Shown in pieces: positions 22,114-33,581 of a stretch of 64,000 bases of DNA (positions within the stretch are counted from its first letter, which is position 1; each line of letters starts with the position of its first letter). Source of the DNA: Planococcus citri (taxonomy: Eukaryota > Arthropoda > Insecta > Hemiptera > Pseudococcidae); the NCBI RefSeq assembly GCF_950023065.1, contig NC_088678.1:61286460-61350459 (forward strand), read 5' to 3'. A program made the position numbers and the translations under genes. The notes under the pieces are model-generated. The model was not told the DNA's origin and did not search any database. It saw nothing but the letters and a program-made list of their open reading frames with translations.

Positions 22114-23400
22114 CCAAAAAATGAATTCCAGCACCTGCAATTACGGTTACACGAGGCTTTTATAACATTCTCTGTCGATCTAGTTTGGTTTTGTTTGAAT
22201 CAGACAGCGTCAGTTCGAAAGATTCCTCGTTGGTAAATTCAAAATAAATCATCTCATTTGAAAAATTACCTATTCCTGAAACTTCTTCAATACCACGAGG
22301 GAAAGGAATCGAAGATACGTATCGAGAAAGTATAATACTCGTAAAATGAAATATGCACAAGGAAATCCAGCTGAGTTTGCAGAATGTGCTATCGCTACTC
22401 GAATGCATATAAAAATGAATTTTTCTCGCAATAAATACTCGTCCATCGTTTATAATTACTTATCCTCGACAAAATAATCATCGCATGTTTAATTATCGAA
22501 ACGAGCCATTTCATCAACCAAAGATAAACTCCACCAGCCACCTGTCGGCTGTCATCATATTCAACGCACTACTTTCAAGTTTCAATTTTCGGACCGCTTG
22601 ACAAATACGATTAACGACCTAAATATGGGTATTAATTGGATGCTATTTATTATCTCGTCTATCCTTTAAATGGACTATTTACGAAACATCTAGGCCTACT
22701 GATTGCTTCAAGTATTAGGTATCTGCTAATAAAACACTACGCAGGCGATAAAATTAAACCATATAAAGACGATTCGAATCATCATGCAGTAGTTATATTT
22801 TTGTAAGTCTTTTAGTATGTGTTAAGCTCGAAATGTCACAATCTCGAATTAATCTCATCATATTATAGTTAGTCGTCGAATCCTTTCCACACCTTGTCGT
22901 CGTCGTCTTCGCTCATATGTTAATTGCCGAAGATTTTTTTAATTTCGTTTGATTAAAACATTCATCAAATAGTCATAAAAATACATCGTTTGTGCCATCG
23001 ACCAGCTATACATGTAATAAAGCTACTCATAGACTGAGGCTATAGGGCTGACAGAAGAGAAGCCAGCAGCAGTAGGCGCTCATAGATGGCCATTTTATAG
23101 GCAAATAAATCTTTATAAGCAGACAAACACGAATCGCACCTATTATGTGAAATTCGATACTCCAACCAGCATAATATTTTTTTGACGTATTTAGCGAAAA
23201 AAAAAACTAACATATGTGGTGACCAAGTCCTGTGGATGAGGCGCCTTTCTTAATCTGGATGGGTCAGACTGAGAGTACGAAGAGGGTGAGCATGTTTTAT
23301 AATTTATAAACTAGTGCTATGAAGCGGTATATTATGAAAGATGAAGTGTACTGGTGATTTTTTTCCCTCCTAATTGTGGCTGTAGAAGTGTGGAGCCTTG
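22114..23400. other. High-complexity island without recognisable gene
   Basis: Balanced composition with CG dinucleotides and TCGTCGTC words. No open frame longer than about 82 codons, none recognisable. Confidence 0.4.
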
Positions 23401-24949
23401 AGGGAGTCAGAAAAATGCAAAGATTGCAGAAAAAACCGATCGAGTGATTGTAATTCTTTTTTATTCTCTTGAAAATGCAGTTTTACTTCTCTCAAATTGT
23501 GAATTTTATTTTTCCGAAATTTGAAAAAATATTCACGAACGCGATATTTTGATTGGGGGGGGGGGGGTGGTTAAATGTTTGTGACCCCTGTGCAGAAAAT
23601 TTTGAAATTGTGTTTTTTGCGATTCAATGGGCATGGACAGTGAAACCATGACTACATAATGTATTATTATGATAAAAATAGAATTGATAAATAAACTAAT
23701 CAACTATGTATTTTTTCTGTTTCAGGTGAGTACAAATTTCGCTGTAAAATTGAAAGTATCATCGTCTGAAAATGAGTTGGTGAGTCATTTAATGATTTAT
23801 GAGGAGCTTTTTGTTTTGACATTCAATTTGGATTTTTGTAGATCTTTTCGTGAAAAAATTCCTCGTTTAAATTGAGCAGGGAAGGAGGGAAGGGGTGAGA
23901 GGTAAACATTTGGTTGAACTTTGGGCGGTATGAAATTTTGTTTTCTAGCTGTTTGTATTTTGGTAAATGCTGTGCTGTCCTGGATTGAAAATTGGTGGTG
24001 GGGAGGGGGGAATGGCGAGTTGAATTGAAAAATGTTTACGGTTTGGGAGTTGAAAACTTGATTTGAAAAAAAAACATTCATGGAATAGGATTCTGAGGTG
24101 TTCTCCATATTACAAGAAGTAAAAAAATACTTTCTCAAACAAATTTTTGAAAAATTTTTACTCAATATTTTTAAAAATTTTTACTCAATATTTTAAAAAT
24201 TTTTTACCCAATTATTAAAAAATTTTCACTCAAATTCTTTTTCCATGCATCATTTTAATTTTTTTTTCAATTTTCGTGTAATTTTTTTCAATTTTCAACC
24301 CTATTGACAATTTTTTCAACATTTTTCTCTGAAATTTTTCTAATTTCTCATCTAAAATTCTTTTGAATTTCTATTTTTGTTTTCAAATTTCATCCATTTT
24401 TTTTCAATTTTAATCCATTTTTTTGAAAATCTCATTCAATTTTTTTAAAAACCTTTATTTAATTTTTAAAAAATGTCTAACCATGCAGGTAATGTCTTAA
24501 TTGTTTTTTGTGGTCAATCATTCCTTACATTGTTCCATTTGACTTTTTGTGGCACATCATGAAAACCCTCCCTCTTCAAATATCAAAAAACCGAATGTAT
24601 TTTCTTACATTTTGAATATTATTTTTGGGACTCGATACTCTCCATGGGTTTGTGAATCCCATCAGGCCATCACAGATAGTTCCTATAGGTATAGTAAAAA
24701 TATCAAAAAAATTGCATTCTTTCTGTTTTTTTTCTTCAAATTTTTAAATTTCAGCGCCGAAATTTGACAAGCTTTTGTAAATTCAGCTTTCAAAAAATCT
24801 CAACTTCGAACTTCGAATAGGTGACGGAAGGGGAGGGGGGCTTATGATAGCAATTTTCCTTCTTTCCTAATGTAAAAGAACCTACAAAAAAATGTGGAGT
24901 ATAATCAGAGGAACTAAACCCAAAACCTGACCTAGCCAAGTGTTCAACT
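23401..24949. other. AT-rich non-coding stretch
   Basis: Holds a G-run near 23557-23566 and a T/A-rich block of repeated TTTTTACTCAATATTTT-like words at about 24150-24230. No gene seen. Confidence 0.4.
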
Positions 24950-24954
24950 TTATT

Positions 24955-25530
24955 CAGGGTTCCTAATGTTCATGGAAGTCATGAAAAAGTCATGAATTTT
25001 GCTCGAAACACGCCTGAAATTTTTTTAAATAGACAATAAAATGGAAAAAAATGAAAAATTTGTTCGAAAAATCAAAAAAATGAAAAAAAAACTGAAATAC
25101 CTTTTTTTTATCCTGTAAAAAATGGCAACCCTGTTCGATTTCCTCGTAGCTTCAAGTTATTCAACTTTTTTAGGAGGAGAGGGGGGGAGGGGAGGGGAGG
25201 GGGTATTTTCATGCGGTAATATGAAAAATAGGTCATGAAAAAGACAAGAATTTTCCTCGAAACACATCTTGCAAATTTTTTAAAAAGCCCATAAAATTTT
25301 TAAAAAATCAAAAATTTGTTAAAAAAATCAGAAAAATGGAAAAACTGAAATACCTAATTTTTGATCCTGTAAAAAATGGCAATCCTGTTCGATTTCCTAG
25401 CAGTTTCATGTTACCTATTTAATTTTTTTGGGGGGAGGGGGTATTTTCATGCGGTAACAGTATGAAAAATACATAGTTAGGTAATGAAAAAGTCGTGATT
25501 TTTTATCTGGGAGTTTTATTAGACTCCCTG
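24955..25530. mobile_element. CAGGG-type non-autonomous DNA element, 576 bp, with internal duplication
   Basis: Ends are CAGGGTTCCTAATG and, on the minus strand, CAGGGAGTCTAATAAAA. They are flanked by an exact 5-bp duplication TTATT (24950-24954 and 25531-25535). The core is about two and a half direct copies of a unit of roughly 260 bp containing GTCATGAAAAAG, CTGAAATACCT and AATGGCAA.CCTGTTCGAT, followed by a G-rich run and ATTTTCATGCGGTAA. Confidence 0.8.
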
Positions 25531-25627
25531 TTATTGTTGTCCCGTTCAAATAAATTTGAAATTCCTGGAAAAAATTGAAAAATCACTGGGGAGGCTGAAA
25601 AACGGTCTAAAATTTATGAACCGGCTA

Positions 25628-26348
25628 TTGTTAAAAGGTAACCGTTCCACTAAAAGTGGTTCTGAGATAATCGAAAAAAACTGTCTCATTCTTCACAGCA
25701 TCAACCAAATTTGATGAAATTTTAACCATAGATAGATTTCAACATCCTTCAACCACTACCGATATCAAATTTTCCCTGAACCCCCCTCAAAAAGCACCAG
25801 CCCCCCTCAAAAATCGGGAATGGTGCCCTTTTAACACTCAACGAAAAAAAAAATGCGTTTTTTTCATCAGAAAAATTGAAATAAACATCCATTGTTATAT
25901 TCAATCCGAAAGTTCATGACATGTTACTGAAAGGAAATTTCATCCTCTACAATTTTGTTCATAACCATTTTTATTGTAGAATGTACCGTTTGCCCAGAAA
26001 ATCAACTTTATTGTCAAAAGATGAGAAAATCAACTTTTTTGCAAATATGAGTTTTGAATTCACATTTTTTGACATTAAAGTTGATTTTCTGGGCGAACGG
26101 TACATTCTACAATAAAAATGGTTATGAACGAAATTGTAGAGAATGAAATTTCCTTCCAGTAAAATGTCACAAATCTTTGGAATGAATACCTTTTAACACT
26201 AACTGCATATTTTGATCGCCCATAAACCATAGAAAAAATTGTGGATTGAGTACTTTCTATAGTTCCTCAGATGTGTCTACCCTTCAAGAATATGACCTAG
26301 TGCATAACTCATATACCTCAAAAAAGTGGAATGATGCCCTTTTAACAA
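25628..26348. mobile_element. TA-flanked fold-back element with TTGTTAAAAGG ends
   Basis: CTATTGTTAAAAGG at 25625 is the reverse complement of CCTTTTAACAATAG ending at 26351; TTCCAC and its complement also pair just inside. TA flanks the proposed ends (25626-25627 and 26349-26350). At its centre a strong hairpin (25917-26169) has arms of about 100 bp with about 90% pairing around ATGTACCGTTTGCCCAGAAA. A non-autonomous Tc1/mariner-like element is the best guess. Confidence 0.65.
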
Positions 26349-26599
26349 TAGGGAGTTCAGTTTTTAAATTCGAGGGTTGAAATGAATATTTTATGAAAAA
26401 ATATGAAAAATCACTGTATACTTGATACCTTACGTACTGGCATTTTCAAATATTTTAAATTTTCAAAAATTCTTCAAAAATAAAAAACCGATTTTAGCAC
26501 TTGACATTTTGCTTATGAAGGTTTCGGGACATGCTGTTTCGATTTAGCTTGGTTTCATTCAAATCGGATTTCGTTATAGTTCAAAAAGTTAAATCTTGG

Positions 26600-26976
26600 C
26601 TACGCTTTGAACTTTCCACTATCCATTTCATTCCATAAAATTAAGATAGAACTCGTCTCGCGACAAGTACCAGTAAAATCCGTACCACGAACGACAACTT
26701 CAACAATCGCGCGTCTATTTAAGGCAAAATAGCACTTATACGGTTCTTTTTTTCCTGCCATATAATCGGATTCAACGGTCAATAAATCAAACAAATATCG
26801 CATTATCAACGGTACTTGGTCATTTGGCCCGTTTGTGGAAACCTTATACTCGTATCTCGCCGCTACGCTATTAAGTCGTCCAATTAATACGTGTTTAGTG
26901 CGACGCGAATGAAAATCCACTCTAAAGAGCGTAATATTGTCCAATTCTCGGTTTCGAGGTCTGTGGAATTCCATAC
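26600..26976 (-). CDS. Candidate exon, unknown 124-residue product
   Basis: This open frame (ATG at 26974, stop TAG at 26602-26600) reads like real protein: balanced composition, no low complexity, and codon texture unlike the AT-rich neighbourhood. Immediately upstream is a plausible splice acceptor, TTCCTCATTCGCGTATATTA then TAG before GTATGG. Visible segments include a basic N-terminal part (RPRNRE, SRRTKH), a hydrophobic helix-like stretch (LIMRYLFDLL) and a C-terminal SSILILWNEMD. I recognise no family. It may be a terminal exon, a captured gene fragment, or a chance frame. Confidence 0.3.
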
Positions 26977-29739
26977 CTATAATATACGCGAATGAGGAAA
27001 TGCTTGCTTTTGTGAAAAAAAAAAATTGAGTGAAAAAATGTACGTATACCTAATCCTAGCGCCAAAGTACTATGCTCGCATATACTAAGAGGCAACAAAC
27101 GCATAAATTTCGAATACTGGAAGCATCTGCATAATTAGGCGTATATACGCGTTTATAATATTTTCTATATAAACTCTCGTACCCGATAATACTATTCTAT
27201 ATTCGATATTAATATCTGGTCGTATCGACGATAGTATTTTATTTCAATTTCATAACTCGTTCCACGCGGTAATAATCTAATGACATAGGTGTAAATTACC
27301 CAAACCGGCGCGCTTATTGACGATGAAATGCTTCAAAGGTGAGAAGAGCCAGAGGAGGAGTATTTACGATCACACACGAAATCAATTATTAGATTTTACC
27401 ATTTATAGTTTCACTCTATTACTGCGCGATAGCTCATCGTGTTGAATGGTTCTAGGTTTTTTTATTTATTTGTCGATGAAGGCAAATACTTACTCGTCCC
27501 ATTATACCTGGTGACAATGGAGCATTGATCATGTACTCAGAGTATGGAGCCTGGTACTCGACTCTCTCTATCCTTTTCTCTTTAGTGGGTTTCGGTCGTG
27601 TGGTAATAAGGCGCGAAATTATGGTAAATGAAGTGGCTCGTTAACGAGACACATTATTGATGCATTTTGTATGTCAATGTACAGAGAGTATTGCCTGAGT
27701 ACATTTTTTTTTCTCTTTCAACGTGTGGTGTACTAATCTTCCGCAATATATTGGAGACGATTTTAGTTTCGTTGAAGAATAAGTACATGGGCCAGGTTGT
27801 CACAGTATTGATCAGGTGGGATGTGGGGATTGGGAACTGGGGAATTTGCCGATCGTTTGTATATACGATGTGTCTTGTTGTTTGTATACTTACTGCTTGC
27901 TGGGGACATGATGATGAAGCAGCAGCACAGCGTGCAATAGGAGAAATTCCTTCTCGAGATGGCACGACTCACAAGAGACTTGTGTAAATACACGTTAATT
28001 ATTAAGAGAAGATGGAGGGGAAAAAAAACGTAGCATCACAGCGACCATAACTGCAGCAAAAAAGTAACTAGCCCGAGTGATTTGTCACTGTCCTAAGACA
28101 ACTGCAAGTCTAACGAGATAGTACCATACGCGGCGATCGCAACCAACCCTCGGCAGAGAGAGATAGAAAGACGGGTACGAGAGAGGTATTTAATAAACAT
28201 GAAAATTTTAATATTATATCGTAGACAATCGAAGTCATCCTCTTAGGTACACGTATATGTATAAGTAAACTGGTTAGCTACTGATACAATAATACATGTA
28301 ATACGGTTCGTCGCTGCGATGGCCAATGAACTTAGCAGATCTTCTGGCCAGCGCGATGGAGCAGCCGGTTCGCGTATATAATATCTTGGCCGGATCGTCG
28401 AATGCTATACTTTTGCGTAGGACTTTTGCCCAGAATAAAACGTCGTATGGTGTGTACCTGAATAAGTGAAGAAGAATACATAGCACCACACATTCTGACA
28501 GCAGAGGCAATACAGACGAGTATAGTTATTGGCAAAATGCCACGAATATGGATAAATCTCGCATACAGCATATAAGAAGCCAACTCGTTATAAGAAGACT
28601 CATTTGTGTGAGATGATACTGGAGTTTTCTTTTTCTTTGCTGGGTATTAAATGTCTCGATCGTTTGAGTGACATGAGTATCGAAAATTTAATCCAGGGTC
28701 TGATTCCTAGAACAGAGAACTATTCCTGGTTTCGGGAAACTCTATCGTTACTAGAAATCTGTCACTATACAGATGTACGAGTAAAGGTTGTCCAATACCA
28801 CAGATGATGCTCTATAGCACCATGACCTATAAAATGACCACGATCAGATGAGATCTGACTCTACGCAGTATTTTAGGTGCATATCTGTTCCATGAGATCG
28901 CCATAGAATAACTCTATGCGAATTACCACTGTTACTAGGTGTATTATAGACAGCATCGTCTATCTATGTTCTGTTCTAGGAAATGCTGCTATGTTTGAGT
29001 GGGTTATGGTTTGTGACGTGGGATGTGGGTTGAGAAAACGAGTTGTCAGTTTATATGAGGGGTGAAGTGGAAGGTTTGTTTGGATGTGATGAAAAAAAAT
29101 TCTTCGATGTAGATACTCGAGTGAAAATTGTGTGTTTTGGTCGTGAAAATTTTTACAGCAATAGGATGATTTTTTTTTGAGTGCAAAGAACGGGGTTTAT
29201 ATGGGAAGGTTAGACAGACATCGTACTATTTTATATAATGTCCACTTGCTTGAGAAACACACTCAAATTTTGGAATTTTTTCCTAGAATTTCTCGATTGA
29301 AAGATCAAAAAGAAATTCACGTTCAATTTCATAATCTATTAGGTGCTACTAATATGAAAAAAATCTCGTGAAATTGTATGGTGTCTGCTTCTCTGACAAG
29401 TACATACTAGGCAAAGAGATAGAGGAGTTGAGAGGAGGGTATTTTGCAGCGCGAAAAACCCACCTGCTTCTGACAACTCAATTTAAAAGAAGAAGGCTTA
29501 ATAACATGAGAAAGTATGCAAGTAAGCGTGGCTCTTGTTTCGAAGTTTGACTGTTTTATGTTATTATCACACCCCCTAAAGTTTTAAATTTTATGAGAAA
29601 ACTAGCAATCTGCCTGTCCTCTTTGGACAGAGATATGTGATTTGTCTGGTCTCATAAATGAGGAATTTAAAATTATTATTTTTCTCTGCATAAGTGTTTG
29701 AAATGAAGTCAAATTTCATCTCGTGGCATCTTCACCTGA
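26977..29739. other. High-complexity, CpG-rich island
   Basis: Balanced composition with many CG dinucleotides. A short imperfect inverted pair (CCTAGAACAGAGAAC near 28707 and GTTCTGTTCTAGG near 28968) is the only structure noted. Several open frames of 60-106 codons overlap on both strands without recognisable content. Confidence 0.4.
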
Positions 29740-31029
29740 TTTTATTGATTAGCGATTCGTTCATGTTCATATTAGTAAATGATTTTTATCACCTCTGATT
29801 AACTCATTCACGATCGAAACATCTTCAATTTCTATTGATGGATTTGAAAAAATCAAAACTTTCTCATTATTTATTAGATGATTCACTTAGAAGAACTTTA
29901 GTCGTTCTCGAATGATTTTTTTTCGATTCTTAGCAAATCGTTCGCGAACGAATTGAGTCCAGTTTTCAATGATTGTCAATTTTTGTTTTGCCATTTACAG
30001 CTAGTTTGATTTTTCAGTGATTCATTCGTTCGCGAACGATTTTTCTCACCCGAGTGAATCGTTCGCGAACGAATCATTCACAGTTTTCATTGATAGATTG
30101 AAGATTGCTTCGATTTGTCTATTCGGGATTATTCGCAATCTTTATTGATATGTTAAAGAATATTTTGTCGTTCGCGACGAATGATTCGTCATTTCTGAGC
30201 GAATCGTTCGCGAACGAATCGAGTCCGTGTTTCAATTATGAAGATTACAAACGTCAATTTTGGTCTTACCATCAACTGCTAATTTGATTTTCAAATGATT
30301 CATTCGTTCGCGAACGATTTTTCTCATCCGAGCAAATCGTTCGCGAACGAATCATTCGCAGTTTGTATTGATAGATTGAAGAATGTTTCAAACTTTCGAT
30401 TTGTCTTTTCGAGATCATTCTCAATTTTTATTGATACTTGAATAGAAGAATCTTTTGTCGTTCGCGAATGATTCATCATTTCTGAGCGAATCGTTCGCAA
30501 ACAAATTAAGTTCATGTTTCAATGATAAAGATTACAACTGTCAATTTTAGTCTTGCCGTCAACAGCTAATTTGATTTTTCAATGATTCATTCGTTCGTGA
30601 ACGATTTTTCTTATCCGAGCGAATCGTTCGTGAACGAATCATTCACAGTTTTCATTGACAGATTGAATTGAAGATTGTTTCGATTTGTCTTTTCGGGATT
30701 ATTCGCAATTTTTATTGATTAATGTTGAATAATATTTTGTAGCTCGCGAATGATTCGTCATTTCTGAGCGAATCGTTCGCGAACGAATCGAGTCCATGTT
30801 TCAATTATGAAGACTACAAGCGTCAATTTTGGTCTTGCCATTAACAGCTAATTTTATTTTTCAGTGATTCATTCGTTCGTGAACGATTTTTCTCATCCGA
30901 GCGAATCGTTCGCGAACGAATCATTCATAGTTTGTTATTGATAGATTGAAAATTGTTTCGATTTGTCATTGTCAGGATCATTCGCAATTTTTATTGGTAG
31001 ATTAAAGAATTTTTTGCCGTTCACGAATG

Positions 31030-31497
31030 TGATAGAGGGGAGATATGCCGGACCTGTAAGGGTTATATAGGATTAAGTATATGTGTTGGTAACACTGATC
31101 ACGCGTCGCGACACAGGGCTACAAGCCCACGGAGCGGCGCTGCGGCCGATTGTTATATTGTTGAGGTACGTAGTGATCGGACGTGTCGACGCGATATAAT
31201 CTCGGTGGTGTATTATAGCCATAATTGGCAAGAAAGCGTATGATATTAGTTTTAATTGTGTTTAATTATAAGTAATTAGTGTTAAGTGTAAAGTATCGTG
31301 TTGATACTAAAAACCTTCTTCAAAGGTATTTAATTGTGTTTATTCTTTTACGTTTAATACATAGTGTCTTACACGTGACTACATTTTACTTATTGTGTGA
31401 TATAATTGATATAGCCTTTGGCCGGGGTAAGTAATATTCTCAGAGTATTCAGCTTATGCAGTATCACCAAGTGGTACATAATATCATTATATTTACA
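31030..31497 (+). repeat. Left LTR
   Basis: 468 bp, starting TG and ending CA. I read it as identical to the right LTR at every position. It contains a GC-rich block (about 31100-31145) and TATATAGGATTAAGTATATG near its start. Confidence 0.93.
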
Positions 31498-31498
31498 T

Positions 31499-31515
31499 TG
31501 GCGCCCAACGTGAAC
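31499..31515 (+). other. Primer binding site, tRNA-Lys-like
   Basis: TGGCGCCCAACGTG begins one base after the left LTR. Fourteen bases match the 3' end complement used by tRNA-Lys(CUU)-primed retroelements; the next bases (AAC) diverge from the usual GGGC. Confidence 0.8.
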
Positions 31516-32176
31516 TGATTAGATTTAGTTTTATTTTGTAAGATTTGACAAATGGTTTTACGATGCGTATTTTTGGACAGTTGTTTTATTTTTAAGATTT
31601 GTATTCACGACGCATCGATACAGTCCTATTTTCTATTGTATTTTGTAAACTTTTTGTTTTATTTTTAGAAGTTCTAAGTTTTTGTAATTTTTTCACACTC
31701 GAGTTTCGACACGACTCACTACCACAGGTAGACGACACGTACCTTCAACTTTGATGCACAGCATCCAACTTTCGGTTCGCTTCTTCGACTTTGTCTCGTC
31801 TATCCTTTTCGATTTGGGAGTTTGAAAAAATTATTAGGTTAGGGAAAATGTCTTTATTTTTGATTTCTGTCGCTAGATAGTACATACTTACCCGATGTTT
31901 TCAACTTCGTGTATTCTGTCCTTATTCGTTGCTCGTATCTTCGGATGCGATAGCGGGTGGTGCAGGGTCGCGAAGGGGAGCTTCGGGGGTATTGCTACGT
32001 GCACAGTGGGCTAAAATTGGATTTACTCTGCCTCGAATTTCCCGCAGTGGAACACCACGAGGGGCAGAGACTGCTCCCACAGGGACCAGCCTTACAGCTT
32101 CGACATATCTTTCTCTCTCTGATCCGTGCTTTCCACGACTGGTTATACTCATTGAGTAAAGCCACGAAGGGGCATA

Positions 32177-32644
32177 TGATAGAGGGGAGATATGCCGGAC
32201 CTGTAAGGGTTATATAGGATTAAGTATATGTGTTGGTAACACTGATCACGCGTCGCGACACAGGGCTACAAGCCCACGGAGCGGCGCTGCGGCCGATTGT
32301 TATATTGTTGAGGTACGTAGTGATCGGACGTGTCGACGCGATATAATCTCGGTGGTGTATTATAGCCATAATTGGCAAGAAAGCGTATGATATTAGTTTT
32401 AATTGTGTTTAATTATAAGTAATTAGTGTTAAGTGTAAAGTATCGTGTTGATACTAAAAACCTTCTTCAAAGGTATTTAATTGTGTTTATTCTTTTACGT
32501 TTAATACATAGTGTCTTACACGTGACTACATTTTACTTATTGTGTGATATAATTGATATAGCCTTTGGCCGGGGTAAGTAATATTCTCAGAGTATTCAGC
32601 TTATGCAGTATCACCAAGTGGTACATAATATCATTATATTTACA
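32177..32644 (+). repeat. Right LTR
   Basis: 468 bp, same sequence as the left LTR as far as I can read. Identity of the two LTRs means the insertion is recent on the scale of neutral mutation. Confidence 0.93.
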
Positions 32645-33110
32645 AATGATTCATCATTTCTGAGCGAATCGTTCGCAAACAAATTGAGTCCATGTGTCAA
32701 TTTTGCTTTTATCATTTACAGCTAATTTGATTTTTAAATGATTCATTCGTTCGCGAACGACATTTTTCATCTGAGCGAATCGTTCGCGAACGAAACTGGT
32801 AGATTGGAAAAAATTTCGTTTCAATTTGTCAGGATGATTCAGGATTTTTTTTATTGATGGATTGAAGAATCTTTAGTCGTTCACGAATGATTCATTATTT
32901 CTGAGCGAATCGTTCGCAAATGGAATCAACTTTAATTTTTCTTGATATAGGTAATTGTAATTTCAAGGCTCAAGTTAGAATATTTTATCTGGTCTTATTT
33001 ATTAGCGATTGTTAGGTTAGGTATACTTTTCGTATTCGAGACTGATTTTTCATTTTTGACTAAATCATTCGCGAACGAATCGTGTTTCATTTCCATGCAC
33101 TGATGGATTT

Positions 33111-33581
33111 ATTGTTTGTTTTTTTGGTATTACTCTGACTTTTTCTGTCTTTTTAAACGATTTTTGTATCAATTTTCTGAAATTTTCGTAAATTTTTTTC
33201 CAAATATTACTTTGTTTTCAACTTTTCTTTTTTATGTAATGTGGGCTTAGCTGATTTTTCATGAATCTTTAGACATATTTTTTTTTGTATAATGTTGTGC
33301 ATTATTCTGATGGTATAGTTAATCAATTTTTTTTCCATTCACTTTACCTATTTTCACGATTTTCAATCATTTTTGAATTAATTTCCTCATTTTATCACAT
33401 TTTTCACTATTTTACTTAAACAATTTGTAAGGCAATTTTATCGATTTTTTGACAGTTTCAACTACTTTTTTTTTCATTTCGAAAGTTTTCTCAATATTCT
33501 ATCAATTTTTGTAATTTCCAACAATTTGAGGATGAATTAGCACCAGTTCTAGTTCCGGTAGAAGGATGAGGAGGGGAGGGG
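33111..33581. other. T-rich non-coding stretch
   Basis: Low-complexity T-rich sequence following the satellite. I see nothing in it. Confidence 0.4.

Larger units (their letters stand above)
31030..32644 (+). mobile_element. Complete short LTR retrotransposon (TRIM-like), 1615 bp
   Basis: Two 468-bp direct repeats starting TGATAGAGGGGAG and ending TATTTACA enclose a 679-bp interior. AATG flanks the element (31026-31029 and 32645-32648), and removing the element plus one AATG restores the satellite sequence. A primer binding site follows the left LTR and a purine run (GAAGGGG) lies just before the right LTR. No gag, protease, reverse transcriptase or integrase is recognisable. Open frames of up to 86 codons at 31922-32217 match nothing I know. 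Mobilisation would need proteins from another element. Confidence 0.93.
29740..33110. repeat. Palindrome-bearing satellite, 255-287-bp units
   Basis: About five to six units, interrupted by an LTR element. The landmark TTCATTCG lies at 30021, 30299, 30586, 30868 and 32742; removing the 1619-bp insertion gives spacings of 278, 287, 282 and 255 bp. Each full unit carries three copies of the palindrome TCGTTCGCGAACGA or one-base variants. Two of them are about 33 bp apart with inverted flanks (GATTCATTCG ... CGAATCATTC), so the pair itself folds back. The third is followed by GAATCGAGTCC. Both edges decay gradually. Confidence 0.9.

Noticed and set aside
29740..33110. CRISPR-like array because of regularly spaced palindromes
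   Set aside because: Spacers are homologous to one another, the unit is about 280 bp and the genome is eukaryotic; it is a satellite.
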